DNA from: Agromyces sp. G08B096
GTDB taxonomy: Bacteria; Actinomycetota; Actinomycetes; Actinomycetales; Microbacteriaceae
NCBI RefSeq assembly: GCF_040267705.1
Contig: NZ_CP158374.1
Span: 1,302,001-1,366,000 of the forward strand
Length of the DNA stretch: 64,000 bases
Direction: 5' to 3'
A model generated the notes under the pieces. The model saw only the letters and a list, made by a program, of their open reading frames with translations. It was not told the DNA's origin and did no database searches. The position numbers and the translations under genes are program-made. This document shows, in pieces, positions 35,141-44,875 of the stretch (its first letter is position 1; each line of letters opens with the position of its first letter).

Positions 35141-35997
35141 GCATCGTCCTCGGTGCGCTGCTCGGCATCGGCCTCCTCCTCGTCGCCTCGCCGCTCCTCT
35201 GGCCCGACCGCGGTCTCCCACGCACCCGTCGAGCGGGGGCGGCATCGGTCCGCGACGAGCTCCAGCTCGCCGGCCTCGGCTCGGTGCCGATCGGAGTGGT
35301 CGCCGCCGTTGCCGGCCTGCTCGGGGTCATCGCCGCGGCGCTCGCGCAGGCCGTGTTCGGCCTGCCCGTGCTCACCGCCGTCGCAGGCGTGCTGGGGCTG
35401 GCGAGCGTGCCGGCCGCCGTGCACGCCCGCGCCATCCGTCGTCGCGCCGCCAACCGCGCGGTGTGGCCCGAGGTCGTCGATCACCTCGTCGCCGCCGTGC
35501 GCGCGGGCATGTCGCTGCCCGACGCGGTCGGTGCGCTCGGCACGCTCGGTCCAGTGGCCACGAGGGCACCGTTCGCCGCGTTCGACGCCGAGTACCGGCG
35601 CACCGGCAACTTCGGCGTAGCAGTCGATCGGTTGAAGGCGCGACTCGCCGACCCCGTGGCCGACCGCATCCTCGAGACCCTGCGCATGGCCCGCGAGGTC
35701 GGCGGGAGCGAGATCACCCAGGTGCTCCGCGGTCTCTCGGGATACCTCCGGGAAGACGCCGCCCTCCGAGCCGAGGTGCGGTCACGGCAGTCCTGGATCC
35801 GCAACGCGGCGCGGCTGGGCGTCGCGGCGCCGTGGCTGCTCCTGCTCGTCCTCGCCGCGAAGCCCGAGACCCTCCGGGCCTACGACTCGCCGATGGGGTC
35901 GGCGCTGCTCCTCACCGGACTCGTGCTCACCTTCGTCGCGTACCGGTCGATGATCGCGCTCGGTCGAATTCCCGAGGAGCGGCGGTGGTTCCAGTGA
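35137..35997 (+). CDS. tadB: Tad pilus inner-membrane platform protein TadB
   Basis: A 286-residue membrane protein of the GspF-like type II secretion platform family. Hydrophobic helices lie at the N-terminus and at about 50-85. A cytoplasmic four-helix GspF domain follows (WPEVVDHLVAAVRAGMSLPDAV... GGSEITQVLRGLSGYLRED), with closing helices near 225-275. It works with TadC as the base on which TadA acts. It starts at an ATG overlapping the tadA stop. Confidence 0.9.
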   Translation: MSIVLGALLGIGLLLVASPLLWPDRGLPRTRRAGAASVRDELQLAGLGSVPIGVVAAVAGLLGVIAAALAQAVFGLPVLTAVAGVLGLASVPAAVHARAIRRRAANRAVWPEVVDHLVAAVRAGMSLPDAVGALGTLGPVATRAPFAAFDAEYRRTGNFGVAVDRLKARLADPVADRILETLRMAREVGGSEITQVLRGLSGYLREDAALRAEVRSRQSWIRNAARLGVAAPWLLLLVLAAKPETLRAYDSPMGSALLLTGLVLTFVAYRSMIALGRIPEERRWFQ

Positions 35998-36932
35998 CCG
36001 GCGTCTCAGGCCTCGCGATCGTCGCTGGCGCCGTCCTCGGACTCGGCCTCTGGCTGCTGGTCTCGGCCATGCCGCGCGTCGGCCGCCCGCGGCTCATGGA
36101 ACGCGTGGCACCATACGTCGCCGATTTCTCCGACGGGGCTCGGGCGAGTCTGGAGCGGCGGGTCGTCGACCCCACACCGGTGCTCGGGCTCCTCGTGCTC
36201 CCCGCGGGCCGGCGACTCCGCGACGGACTGTCACAGCTCCTGGGCGGCAACGAGACCATCGCCCGACGCCTCCGGCAGGCTGGATCGACGAAACGCGTCG
36301 AACGGTTCCGCGCGGAGCAGCTCGCGTGGAGCGCGGCCGCGTTCGCCGTGGCGACCGCGCTGGTGCTCATCTCGCCGTCGCTTCAGGCGCTGCCGACAGT
36401 GATCCGGATGGTCGCTCCGGTCGTCGCCGCCGCGCTCGGGGCGGTCGCCGCCGACTGGCTGCTGCAGCGTGCCGCCCGCCGTCGTCTCGCCCGCATCTCG
36501 GCAGAGCTCCCGACCGTGCTCGAGTTCCTCACGCTGAGCCTCACGGCCGGAGAGGGCATCTTCGACGCGATCCGTCGGGTGGCGCGTGCCGGCTCGGGGG
36601 AGCTGCCCGCCGAGTTCGCGCGCGTCATCGCAGCCGTCGGCACCGGCGTGCCGGTGGCGTCCGCGCTGCGCGAGCTGCGCGACGCCCTCGCACACCCGGC
36701 GCTTTCGCGTGCGCTCGACCAGATCCTCGGCGCACTCGAGCGAGGCGCGCCGCTCGCCGGCGTGCTCGCTGCCCAGGCAGGCGACGCCCGCGAGGAGTCC
36801 AAGCGCACCATCATCGAGCTCGCCGGTCGCAAGGAGATCGCGATGCTCGTGCCGCTCATCTTCCTGATCCTGCCGGTGACCGTCGCGTTCGCACTGTTCC
36901 CCGGCTACCTCGTCCTGCAGACGGGCTTCTGA
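35985..36932 (+). CDS. tadC: Tad pilus inner-membrane platform protein TadC
   Basis: A 315-residue second GspF-domain platform protein. ELPTVLEFLTLSLTAGEGIFDAIRRVA and RKEIAMLVPLIFLILPVTVAFALFPGYL are typical TadC stretches. I chose the GTG at 35985, with GAGGAG 5 nt upstream, which makes a 13-nt overlap with tadB; a GTG at 35994 is the alternative. It completes the TadA-TadB-TadC motor of the operon. Confidence 0.9.
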   Translation: MVPVTGVSGLAIVAGAVLGLGLWLLVSAMPRVGRPRLMERVAPYVADFSDGARASLERRVVDPTPVLGLLVLPAGRRLRDGLSQLLGGNETIARRLRQAGSTKRVERFRAEQLAWSAAAFAVATALVLISPSLQALPTVIRMVAPVVAAALGAVAADWLLQRAARRRLARISAELPTVLEFLTLSLTAGEGIFDAIRRVARAGSGELPAEFARVIAAVGTGVPVASALRELRDALAHPALSRALDQILGALERGAPLAGVLAAQAGDAREESKRTIIELAGRKEIAMLVPLIFLILPVTVAFALFPGYLVLQTGF

Positions 36933-36981
36933 CCCGTGACCGTCCCATCCGCTCCACCTCAGATCACCGAAGGGATCTCCC

Positions 36982-37167
36982 ATGCGACGACTCCAGCAGC
37001 GACTCCTCGCCGCCTCCGTCCGCCTGCGCGACGAGCGAGGCGACGTGCCCGGCTGGGTGCTGATCACCCTCATGACGGCCGGACTCGTCATCCTGATCTG
37101 GGGACTCGCGGGCGATGCACTGACGAACGTGTTCGAGAGCGCGATGGAGCGCGTCATCGGCATGTGA
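36982..37167 (+). CDS. Small Flp-pilin-like single-helix protein
   Basis: A 61-residue protein: basic N-terminus, then LRDERGDVPGW and one long hydrophobic helix (VLITLMTAGLVILIWGLAG), then a short amphipathic tail. Position and build suit the major Flp pilin of the tad locus. However, residue +5 after the Gly cleavage point would be Trp rather than the usual Glu. AAGGGA precedes the ATG at a workable distance. The next gene overlaps by 4 nt. Confidence 0.65.
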   Translation: MRRLQQRLLAASVRLRDERGDVPGWVLITLMTAGLVILIWGLAGDALTNVFESAMERVIGM

Positions 37168-37556
37168 GCCGGCTGCGGCTCGCCGACGAGCAGGGCTCGG
37201 CGGTCGCCGAGTTCTCCCTCGTCCTCGTGCTGCTCGCCGCGCTCCTGCTCGCGGTGCTCCAGCTCGCCCTCGCCTTGCACGTCAGGAACACGCTGCTCGA
37301 TGCCGCAGCCGAAGGCGCGCGGTACGCCGCGCTCGCCGGCGCGAGCGACGGCGACGGAGTGCAGCGCACGCGTGAGCTCATCGCCGCGGCCGTCGCGGAG
37401 ACGTACGCGGGCGACGTCACCGCGCGGCGCACGGCGATCGGCGACGTTCCCGTGGTCGCCGTGACCGTCCGCGCCACCATGCCCGTGATCGGCCTGTTCG
37501 GCCCGGAAGGCGCGATGGAGGTGACCGGACATGCGGCGCTCGAAGCCGTCGAGTGA
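37164..37556 (+). CDS. TadE-like pseudopilin
   Basis: A 130-residue protein with the prepilin-like junction DEQG-SAVAEF followed by a hydrophobic helix (SLVLVLLAALLLAVLQLALAL). Glu is at +5 and Phe at +6, as in TadE minor pilins. The rest is a small extracellular alpha-beta part. It starts at a GTG inside the preceding stop (GTGA) and overlaps the next gene by 26 nt. Confidence 0.82.
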   Translation: MSRLRLADEQGSAVAEFSLVLVLLAALLLAVLQLALALHVRNTLLDAAAEGARYAALAGASDGDGVQRTRELIAAAVAETYAGDVTARRTAIGDVPVVAVTVRATMPVIGLFGPEGAMEVTGHAALEAVE

Positions 37557-37998
37557 GCGACGCTTCGGCGACGAGCGAGGGTCGGCGTCGCTGGAGTTCC
37601 TGACCGTGGGGCTCATCCTGCTCGTCCCGCTCGTGTACCTCGTGCTCGCGATCGCCTCCGTGCAGGCCGGCGCGCTCGCCGTCGAGGGTGCCGCGCGCCA
37701 CGCGGCCCGGGTGGCGGTGCTCGCCGCGGATGACTCGGCCGCGCGCACGGCCGTCGACCGGGCCGTCCGGATCGCGCTCGAGGACTACGGCGTCGACGCC
37801 GGCCGGGCCTCCGTCGAGGTCACCTGCGATCCGGCCTCAGCCTGTACGCAGCCCGGCGCGCGCGTCCGAGTGGACGTCGACGCGGCCGTGGTGCTGCCGC
37901 TCGTGCCCGACGTCTTCGGCCTCGACCGGTTCGGCAGTGTGCAGGTCTCGGCCTCGGCCACCCAGACCGTGTCGAGATTCGCGGAGGGGCTCCGATGA
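37531..37998 (+). CDS. TadE/TadF-like pseudopilin
   Basis: A 155-residue protein with the junction DERG-SASLEF and a hydrophobic helix (LTVGLILLVPLVYLVLAIASV). Glu is at +5. The extracellular part has a Cys pair (VTCDPASACT, near residues 100-110) that could form a disulphide. It is the second clear pseudopilin of the operon, probably part of the pilus tip or base. Confidence 0.82.
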   Translation: MRRSKPSSERRFGDERGSASLEFLTVGLILLVPLVYLVLAIASVQAGALAVEGAARHAARVAVLAADDSAARTAVDRAVRIALEDYGVDAGRASVEVTCDPASACTQPGARVRVDVDAAVVLPLVPDVFGLDRFGSVQVSASATQTVSRFAEGLR

Positions 37999-38474
37999 CG
38001 CGCAAGGCAGCGATGCGGATGCGGCACCGACCGACCTCCCGCTCCGACCGCGTCGCCGACGAGGAGGGCTCGACGCTGCCCCTCGTCATCTTCTTCGGCG
38101 TGCTCGCGATCGTGCTGATCGTGGTCGTCGTCGCCTCGACATCGCTCTACCTCGAGCGGAAGCGGCTGTTCACCGTCGCCGACGGCGCCGCGCTGGCGGC
38201 ATCCGAAGTGTGGTCGCTCGAGACGGTCCGCGTCGACGGCGATGCGTTCGCATTCGACCTCGACGACGAGGCGGTGCATGATGCAGCGGCCGCCTACCTC
38301 GCCGATGCCGCGACGGAGCTCGACGACGTCGAGCTCGTGCACGCCGGCTCCACCGACGGGCGCACGGCCACCGTCACGCTCCGCACCGTCTGGCGGGTCC
38401 CGATCGCCAACGACCTGCTGCCGGTGGAGGTGCCGATCGAGGTGACGGCGACCGCCCGGTCGGTGTTCCACTGA
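37995..38474 (+). CDS. TadG-like pilus assembly protein
   Basis: A 159-residue protein with the junction DEEG-STLPLV and a hydrophobic helix (IFFGVLAIVLIVVVVAST), then YLERKRLFTVADGAALAAS, the stretch typical of TadG N-termini. Here +5 is Leu, as in TadG, which is not processed like a pilin. It is much shorter than full TadG proteins because it lacks the von Willebrand-like domain. It is the last gene of the tad operon and starts at an overlapping ATGA. Confidence 0.75.
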   Translation: MTRKAAMRMRHRPTSRSDRVADEEGSTLPLVIFFGVLAIVLIVVVVASTSLYLERKRLFTVADGAALAASEVWSLETVRVDGDAFAFDLDDEAVHDAAAAYLADAATELDDVELVHAGSTDGRTATVTLRTVWRVPIANDLLPVEVPIEVTATARSVFH

Positions 38475-38541
38475 CCGCACCCCGCCGACGCGCCACGTCG
38501 CGGAAGCCGGCCCGGCACGAGACATCCGCTTGACTGGATGG

Positions 38542-38931
38542 ATGACCGAACTGAACGCCGACCAGCGCCGCCTCCTCGATCCGCCGAACTACGGCATGCT
38601 CGCTACGATCCGCCCCAACGGCACCGCCCAGGTCAACGCCATGTGGTTCGAGCTCATCGACGGCACGCTGCGCTTCACCCACACCACCAAGCGCGGCAAG
38701 TACCGCAACCTGCAGCAGAACCCCAACATGACCCTCGCCGTGCTCGACCCCGACGACCCCTTCCACTACACCGAGGTCGTCGGCCGCCTCACCGAGACCA
38801 TCCCCGACCCCGAGGGCGAGTTCTACGTGCGCCTCGGCCGCCGATACGGCAACGCCGAGCAGGAGGCGCCCGCCGACAAGGCCGACCGCGTCATCCTCGT
38901 CATGAGCATCGACAAGGTCCACACCCACTGA
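38542..38931 (+). CDS. PPOX-class F420-dependent (or FMN) split-barrel enzyme
   Basis: A 129-residue split-barrel protein. YGMLATIRPNGTAQVNAMWFE and TTKRGKYRNLQQNPNMTLAVLDPDDP match the actinobacterial PPOX/F420-dependent Rv1155-like group. It probably reduces a small oxidised substrate with F420H2; the substrate is unknown. The ATG at 38542 lies 6 nt after TTGACT, a weak -10. A strong hairpin follows the stop. Confidence 0.82.
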   Translation: MTELNADQRRLLDPPNYGMLATIRPNGTAQVNAMWFELIDGTLRFTHTTKRGKYRNLQQNPNMTLAVLDPDDPFHYTEVVGRLTETIPDPEGEFYVRLGRRYGNAEQEAPADKADRVILVMSIDKVHTH

Positions 38932-38938
38932 CGTAGGC

Positions 38939-38973
38939 GCTCGCCGCCCGGGGGAAGGCCTCGGGCGGCGAGC
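38939..38973 (+). terminator. Terminator hairpin after the PPOX gene
   Basis: GCTCGCCGCCCG (38939-38950) pairs perfectly with CGGGCGGCGAGC (38962-38973), a 12-bp stem with an 11-nt loop, 7 nt past the stop codon. No U-tract follows. Confidence 0.7.
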
Positions 38974-39080
38974 CGCTGAGCACACAGACGGGATGCCCCG
39001 CCCCAACGTTCCACCGCCCCTGGTCGTTTGCAGAAGTAGACGGGAACGACCGACAGGTCGACGAGCGAGGGAGCGGTCGC

Positions 39081-39677
39081 ATGAGCGCGCAGCACGGCAC
39101 GGCACACCAGGCGAGGCGGCGCCCGGCGCCCCTCGCGGCACTGACGGCACTCGCCGCGCTCGCGCTCGCCGGGTGCGCGCAGCTCGGCATCGTGATCCCG
39201 CATGCGGCGCCCGACGGACCCGATGCGGAGCCGGCGCCGGCGGTCGACTGCCGCACCGAGGGCTACTGGCCCGACGGCCAGCTCGCGACGCCCCGCCCCG
39301 GCGAGCCCGAGATCCCGACGCCCGGCCGGGTGCCCGACGGGTTCGAGGCAGTCGCGGCGCTCCGCTGCACGACCGACTTCCCGGAACCCGGCGACCCCGT
39401 CGAGGAGCACAATATCTTCGTCGAGCGCTTCGAGGGCGACCTCGACCCGCTCCTCACCGCACTCGCCGGACCCGACGACGAGGCATCGGGTGACGTGTTC
39501 TGCCCCGCCGACCTCGAGCTCGTGCCGCCGCTCTGGCTCGAGGCATCCGACGGCACGCTCATCCCGGTGCACTACCCGCGCACCGTGTGCGGCAAGACGA
39601 AGCCCGGCGTGCACGAGGCGCTCGACCGGCTCGAGATCGTCGAGCGCACCGTCATCGAGGAAGACGCAACGCGGTAG
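39081..39677 (+). CDS. Putative lipoprotein of unknown function
   Basis: A 198-residue protein with a basic N-terminus, a hydrophobic core and the lipobox LALAGC, with Cys32 as the acylated residue. The mature part is acidic and Pro-rich with four further cysteines that may form disulphides. I do not recognise a domain. The ATG at 39081 has GAGGGAG 7 nt upstream. An inverted repeat GGTCGTT/AACGACC (39022-39051) lies in its upstream region and may be regulatory. It converges on the MFS gene. Confidence 0.75.
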   Translation: MSAQHGTAHQARRRPAPLAALTALAALALAGCAQLGIVIPHAAPDGPDAEPAPAVDCRTEGYWPDGQLATPRPGEPEIPTPGRVPDGFEAVAALRCTTDFPEPGDPVEEHNIFVERFEGDLDPLLTALAGPDDEASGDVFCPADLELVPPLWLEASDGTLIPVHYPRTVCGKTKPGVHEALDRLEIVERTVIEEDATR

Positions 39678-39701
39678 CAGCCGCGTCGGCGAGCCCGACC
39701 C

Positions 39702-41000
39702 TCAGCGCCGCCGCTGATGCGGCACGTACCGCGGCACCCACCGCCACAGCATCGCGGCGCCGACGAGGCCGAGCACGCCGATCACGACGTTCGCCGCCAT
39801 GATCGACACGATCGACGTGATGGCCGAGATCGCGAGCGGTGCCCCCGCGCTGCCGACATCGGCGATCGTGCGGAACGCGCCGAGGAACGGCGCCGGGTTC
39901 TGCTTCGGCGCGAGATCGGCGCCGAGGGTCATGATGATGCCGCTCGTCACCCCGTTCGCAAGGCCCAGCCACACCGCGAGCACCGTGAACCACGCCGCCG
40001 CCTCGGGCAGGTCGTGCGTGAACGCCAGCGCGATATGCCCCACCGCCATGCCGACGAGGCCCGGGATCGCGCTCCACAACCGGCCGAAGCGGTCCATGAT
40101 CTGGCCGCTCACGTAGAACATCGCGAAGTCGAGCGTGCCCGAGATGCCGATCACGATCGCCGCCTGCTCCGGCGGCATGCCGATCGACACCGACCACAGC
40201 GGCAGCACCACCGTGCGGCTCGCGCGGAGCGCGGCGAGCAGCCCCACCCCGGTGCCGATGCGGGCGAGCACGCCGCGGTGATCGCGGATCGCCCGGAACA
40301 CGCTCGCCGACGACTCCTGCGCCGCCTCCGCCTCGCCTGCGGTGAGCGGCCGGCCCGAGGCATCCGTCACCGGAGCAGCAGACACGGATGCCTCGCGCGC
40401 GACCCGCGCCGCACCGAACACCCGCTCGGGGTCGGGCAGCAGCACGAGCACGCCCACGACCGCGAACGAGGCGGCCACCAGCACCCAGAAGACGGCCTCG
40501 TTCGACCCCGTCCACGCGATGATCGCGGCCGCGACGAACGGGCCGACGGCCCACCCCGCACGGAACACGCCGCCGAGCGTCGACAGCGCCCTGGCGCGCA
40601 CCCGCACCGGGGCGTAGCTCGTGAGGAACGCGTGCCGTGCGAGGCCGAACACCGCCGCCGCGAGCCCCAGGAGCACGACGCCGACACCGAGCGCCCAGAC
40701 CTCCTGCACGCCGAGGGCGAGCAGCACGCCGATGACCGCGAGCATCGCCGCACCGATCATCGCGGGCCGCTCGCCGATGCGCGCCACGACCCACCCTGCG
40801 GGCAGGTCGCCGAGCAGCTCGCCGACCATGACCAGCGCCGCCACGAGCCCCGCGAGCGCCAGCGACGCACCGCGGTCCGTCGCGACCAGCGGGATCACGG
40901 GGATCATCGCGCCCTCGCCGATCGAGAACACGAGCGTCGGCAGGTACACCGGGAGGATGATCGAGCGCCAGGAGAAGGGGGAGGGCGCGGCGGAACTCAT
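39702..41000 (-). CDS. MFS transporter
   Basis: A 432-residue major facilitator with twelve predicted helices and a central cytoplasmic loop (about residues 200-240). The loop between helices 2 and 3 is GDLPAGWVVARIGERP, the motif-A equivalent (G-x3-D-R/K pattern, degenerate). The substrate is unknown; a drug or metabolite efflux role is likely. The ATG at 41000 follows TAGCGT (41008-41013, minus strand) by 7 nt. It is divergent from prfB. Confidence 0.88.
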   Translation of the reverse strand: MSSAAPSPFSWRSIILPVYLPTLVFSIGEGAMIPVIPLVATDRGASLALAGLVAALVMVGELLGDLPAGWVVARIGERPAMIGAAMLAVIGVLLALGVQEVWALGVGVVLLGLAAAVFGLARHAFLTSYAPVRVRARALSTLGGVFRAGWAVGPFVAAAIIAWTGSNEAVFWVLVAASFAVVGVLVLLPDPERVFGAARVAREASVSAAPVTDASGRPLTAGEAEAAQESSASVFRAIRDHRGVLARIGTGVGLLAALRASRTVVLPLWSVSIGMPPEQAAIVIGISGTLDFAMFYVSGQIMDRFGRLWSAIPGLVGMAVGHIALAFTHDLPEAAAWFTVLAVWLGLANGVTSGIIMTLGADLAPKQNPAPFLGAFRTIADVGSAGAPLAISAITSIVSIMAANVVIGVLGLVGAAMLWRWVPRYVPHQRRR

Positions 41001-41062
41001 CGCTTCGACGCTACACCCGCCCGCGCGGGCCCCCGATCCCGCACGACTAGGCTGGACGGGAC

Positions 41063-42172
41063 ATGTTGGATCAAGACTTCACGCAGGCGCTCCAGGCCCT
41101 GCGCTCCACGTTCCGCGACATCCGCGCCGTCGTCGACGTCGACGCCCTCGAAGCCGAGGTGGCCCGCCTCTCCGAGGCCGCCGGCGCCCCCGACCTCTGG
41201 GACGACGCCGCGCGCGCGCAGAAGGTCACGAGCGAGCTCAGCCACCGCCAGGCCGAGCTCAAGCGCATCACCGAGGTCGAGCAGCGGCTCGACGACCTCG
41301 AGGTGCTCGTCGAGCTCGCGAACGAGGCCGATGACGACGAGGCATCCGACGAGGCCCGCGCCGAGCTCGCCGCGCTCACCAAGACCATCGGCGACCTCGA
41401 GGTGCAGACCCTGCTCGACGGCGAATACGACGAGCGCGGCGCGGTCGTCACCATCCGCTCGGGCGCCGGCGGCGACGACGCCACCGACTTCGCCGAGATG
41501 CTCATGCGCATGTACCTGCGCTGGGCCGAACGCCACGACTACCCGGTGAAGGTGCTCGACACCTCCTACGCCGAAGGCGCCGGCATCAAGTCGGCCACGT
41601 TCGAGATCGACGCGCCGTACCTCTACGGCACCCTCTCGGTCGAGGCCGGCACGCACCGCCTCGCCCGCATCAGCCCCTTCGGCGGCGCCGACAAGCGGCA
41701 GACCAGCTTCGCGGCCGTCGAGGTCATCCCGATCATGGAGGAGGCGCAGGAGGTCGAGATCCCCGAGACCGACATCCGCGTCGACGTCTTCCGCTCGTCG
41801 GGCCCCGGCGGCCAGTCGGTGAACACCACCGACTCCGCCGTGCGCATCACCCACCTTCCGACCGGCATCGTCGTCTCGATGCAGAACGAGAAGAGCCAGA
41901 TCCAGAACCGCGCCGCCGCCATGCGCGTGCTGCAGACCCGGCTCCTCCTGCAGAAGCGCGAAGAGGAGGCCGCCCAGAAGAAGGAGCTCGCCGGCACCAT
42001 CACCGCGAGCTGGGGCGACCAGATGCGCTCGTACTTCCTCTACGGCCAGCAACTCGTCAAAGACCTCCGCACCGGCTACGAGGTGGGCAACCCCGCGACC
42101 GTGTTCGACGGCGACCTCGACGGGCTCATCGCCGCCGGCATCCGGTGGCGTAAGCGCAAGGACGACGACTAG
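41063..42172 (+). CDS. prfB: Peptide chain release factor 2
   Basis: A 369-residue release factor that reads UGA and UAA stops and triggers peptide release. [19 protein letters not shown] carries the GGQ motif, and [15 protein letters not shown] holds the SPF codon-recognition tripeptide specific to RF2. There is no in-frame TGA or programmed frameshift near codon 25, unlike many bacteria. The ATG at 41063 follows TAGGCT (41048-41053) by 9 nt. It leads prfB-ftsE-ftsX-smpB, an order conserved in actinobacteria. Confidence 0.96.
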   Translation: MLDQDFTQALQALRSTFRDIRAVVDVDALEAEVARLSEAAGAPDLWDDAARAQKVTSELSHRQAELKRITEVEQRLDDLEVLVELANEADDDEASDEARAELAALTKTIGDLEVQTLLDGEYDERGAVVTIRSGAGGDDATDFAEMLMRMYLRWAERHDYPVKVLDTSYAEGAGIKSATFEIDAPYLYGTLSVEAGTHRLARISPFGGADKRQTSFAAVEVIPIMEEAQEVEIPETDIRVDVFRSSGPGGQSVNTTDSAVRITHLPTGIVVSMQNEKSQIQNRAAAMRVLQTRLLLQKREEEAAQKKELAGTITASWGDQMRSYFLYGQQLVKDLRTGYEVGNPATVFDGDLDGLIAAGIRWRKRKDDD

Positions 42173-42232
42173 CCCCGCGGCGGGGGGTGTCGCTCCGCTG
42201 AATCGCCGCGAGGCTGCTTAGGCTCGAACCCG

Positions 42233-43315
42233 ATGATCCGCTTCGACTCCGTGACCAAGACCTACCCGGGTCAGGCCAGGCCCGCCCTCGACGCCATCGC
42301 CGTGGAGATCCTCCGCGGCGAGTTCGTGTTCCTTGTCGGCGCCTCGGGCTCCGGCAAGTCGAGCTTCCTCCGGCTCATCCTCAAAGAGGAGAAGCCGACG
42401 AAGGGGCAGATCCACGTCCTCGGGCAAGACCTCGGCACGATCTCCAGCCGCAAGATCCCGTACTTCCGCCGCAGCCTCGGCGTCGTCTTCCAGGACTTCC
42501 GGCTGCTCCCGAACAAGTCGGTCTACGACAACGTCGCGTTCACGCTGCGGGTCATCGGCAAGTCGCGAGGGTACATCCAGTCGGCCGTGCCGGAGACCCT
42601 GAAGCTCGTCGGCCTCGAGGGCAAGGAGCGGCGGATGCCGCACGAGCTCTCGGGCGGTGAGCAGCAGCGCGTCGCGATCGCGCGTGCCATCGTGAACAAG
42701 CCGCAGATCCTCCTCGCCGACGAGCCGACGGGCAACCTCGACCCGGTCACGAGCGCCGGCATCATGACCCTCCTCGAGCGCATCAACGCGGGCGGCACCA
42801 CCGTCGTCATGGCCACGCACGAGGCCGGCATCGTCGACCAGATGCAGCGCCGCGTCATCGAGCTGTCGGCCGGTCAGATCGTGCGCGACGAGCGCGACGC
42901 CGGCTACGACGGGCAGACCGTGCGCGACGTCGAGTACGAGCCGGTCACCGAGAGCGCGTCGCCCTACGGCGCGGCCCGCCGGCCCACCGAGACGGATGCC
43001 TCGCCCGCCACGGATGTCCCCGCCGAGGCGGCGCCCGTGACCGCCGTCGCGCCCAAGGTGACCCCGGAGATCATGCGCGACGCCGCCCCCCTCTATGTCG
43101 AACCCGAGGCCACCGACGAGGTGACCGAGGCGGCCGCCGAGATCACCGCGGCCGCGACCGGGCAGATCCAGCTCGACCGCGACCAGCTGAAACCCGGCGC
43201 GAAACCCGGCGGCGAGCCATCCGAACATCTCACCCTCGCCGAGCGGCTGGGGCTGCGCGCGCCCGGCGGCCCGCGCAAGGACGACACCGACCAGGAAGTG
43301 GGGCCGACGTCATGA
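42233..43315 (+). CDS. ftsE: Cell division ATP-binding protein FtsE with C-terminal extension
   Basis: A 360-residue protein. Residues 1-225 are a standard FtsE ATPase: Walker [11 protein letters not shown]-loop VFQDFRLLP, signature [14 protein letters not shown] and Walker [14 protein letters not shown]. With FtsX it activates peptidoglycan hydrolases at the septum. Residues 226-360 are an extra Pro/Ala/Glu/Thr-rich cytoplasmic tail ending in the ordered-looking [17 protein letters not shown]. Typical FtsE proteins stop near 230. The ftsX start overlaps its stop (ATGA). Confidence 0.95.
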   Translation: MIRFDSVTKTYPGQARPALDAIAVEILRGEFVFLVGASGSGKSSFLRLILKEEKPTKGQIHVLGQDLGTISSRKIPYFRRSLGVVFQDFRLLPNKSVYDNVAFTLRVIGKSRGYIQSAVPETLKLVGLEGKERRMPHELSGGEQQRVAIARAIVNKPQILLADEPTGNLDPVTSAGIMTLLERINAGGTTVVMATHEAGIVDQMQRRVIELSAGQIVRDERDAGYDGQTVRDVEYEPVTESASPYGAARRPTETDASPATDVPAEAAPVTAVAPKVTPEIMRDAAPLYVEPEATDEVTEAAAEITAAATGQIQLDRDQLKPGAKPGGEPSEHLTLAERLGLRAPGGPRKDDTDQEVGPTS

Positions 43316-44223
43316 GGGCCGGGCTCGTGCTCGCCGAAGCCGCGAACGGTCTGCGGCGCAACGCCTCGATGGTCGTGTCGGTCGTGCTCGTCACGTTCAT
43401 CTCGCTCACCTTCGTCGGCACCGCCGCGCTCATGCAGCTGCAGATCGGTCAGATGAAGGGCTACTGGTACGACCGGGCGCAGGTCGCCGTGTACCTGTGC
43501 ACCGACGTGTCGACGGCCGCCGGCTGCACCGACGGTGAGGCGACCAAGGAGCAGAAGGCGGCCGTCGAGGCCCAGCTGGCCTCCGACACGTTGAAGCCGT
43601 ACATCGACGAGTTCACCTTCGAAGACCACGAGCAGGCGTACGCGAACTTCCAGGAGCAGTTCGAGGGCACCCCGGCCGCCGACTACGTCACGCCCGAGGT
43701 GCTGAACGAGACGTTCTGGGTGAACCTCGTCGACCCGTCGGAGTCCGACGTCATCGCCGAGGCGCTCGCGGGTCTCGCTGGCGTCGAGCAGGTCGTCGAC
43801 CAGCGCCGGTACCTTGACCAGATCTTCGACGTGCTGAACGCGGCGAGCTTCACGGCCATCGCCATCGCGGCGATCATGCTCGTCGCCGCAGCCCTGCTCA
43901 TCGCCACGACCATCCGGCTCTCCGCGTTCTCGCGCCGGCGCGAGCTCGGCATCATGCGACTCGTCGGTGCGTCGAACCGGTTCATCCAGACGCCGTTCGT
44001 GCTCGAGGGCGTGTTCGCCGGGCTCATCGGGTCGCTGCTCGCGGGCGCCGCGGTCGTCGCGATCGTGCAGTTCTTCGTGCAGGGCTACCTCGCGCAGACC
44101 CTGTCGTTCACCTTCGTCGACCTCGGCGAGGCGTGGCTCGTGGTGCCGCTGCTCATCCTCGTCGGCGTGCTGCTCGCCGCCGTGTCGGCGGGCATCGCGA
44201 TCCGCCGCTACCTGCGCGTGTAG
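43312..44223 (+). CDS. ftsX: Cell division permease-like protein FtsX
   Basis: A 303-residue FtsX with one N-terminal helix ([21 protein letters not shown]), an extracellular domain of about 130 residues with two cysteines ([11 protein letters not shown]) and three C-terminal helices including the FtsX/MacB-type [18 protein letters not shown]. It partners FtsE to relay division signals to wall hydrolases. It is translationally coupled to ftsE. Confidence 0.95.
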   Translation: MRAGLVLAEAANGLRRNASMVVSVVLVTFISLTFVGTAALMQLQIGQMKGYWYDRAQVAVYLCTDVSTAAGCTDGEATKEQKAAVEAQLASDTLKPYIDEFTFEDHEQAYANFQEQFEGTPAADYVTPEVLNETFWVNLVDPSESDVIAEALAGLAGVEQVVDQRRYLDQIFDVLNAASFTAIAIAAIMLVAAALLIATTIRLSAFSRRRELGIMRLVGASNRFIQTPFVLEGVFAGLIGSLLAGAAVVAIVQFFVQGYLAQTLSFTFVDLGEAWLVVPLLILVGVLLAAVSAGIAIRRYLRV

Positions 44224-44333
44224 CGCCGAGGCGCCGTTCGTCGGCTAGACTGAACGGCTGCTCGGGCGTCACGCCGGGGCATCCGTCATCGCATCGGCCC
44301 CGACGAAGACGACACCAGCGAGAGGAGCGAGCC

Positions 44334-44810
44334 GTGCCCAGGGAACGCGGTCAGAAGGTCGTCGCGACCAACCGCAAGGCGCGGCACGACTACACCATCG
44401 AGGACACCTACGAGGCCGGCATCGTGCTCTCGGGCACCGAGGTGAAGTCGCTCCGCGAGGGACGCGCGTCGCTCGTCGACGGGTACGCCTTCATCGACGG
44501 CGGCGAGATGTGGCTCGACGCGGTGCACATCCCCGAGTACACCGAGGGTACGTGGAACAACCACGCCCCGAGGCGCAAGCGCAAGCTCCTGCTGCACAAG
44601 CAGGAGATCATCAAGATCAGCCACCGCACGAAAGACGGCGGCTACACGCTGATCCCGCTGTCGATCTACTTCAACGACGGCCGGGCGAAGGTCGAGCTCG
44701 CGGTCGCGAAGGGCAAGCGCGAGTACGACAAGCGGCAGGCGCTGCGCGAGCGGCAGGATCGCCGCGAGGCCGATCGGGCGATGGCGAGCCGGCGGCACCT
44801 GGGGGAGTAG
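44334..44810 (+). CDS. smpB: SsrA-binding protein SmpB
   Basis: A 158-residue tmRNA-binding protein needed for rescue of stalled ribosomes. [35 protein letters not shown] is the diagnostic N-terminus and the basic tail ([24 protein letters not shown]) enters the decoding centre. The GTG at 44334 has AGAGGAG 6 nt upstream. TAGACT near 44243 may be its own -10. The tmRNA gene lies 1.7 kb downstream. Confidence 0.96.
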   Translation: MPRERGQKVVATNRKARHDYTIEDTYEAGIVLSGTEVKSLREGRASLVDGYAFIDGGEMWLDAVHIPEYTEGTWNNHAPRRKRKLLLHKQEIIKISHRTKDGGYTLIPLSIYFNDGRAKVELAVAKGKREYDKRQALRERQDRREADRAMASRRHLGE

Positions 44811-44875
44811 GCACCCCGGCACGCGTCAGGGATGCTCCCGGCCCACCCTCGCCGGCCCGAGGTAGGCTCGGCCGG

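Noticed and set aside
41063..41180. Programmed +1 frameshift in prfB
   Set aside because: I looked for an in-frame TGA near codon 25 and a CTTT slippery site and found neither; the gene reads straight through.
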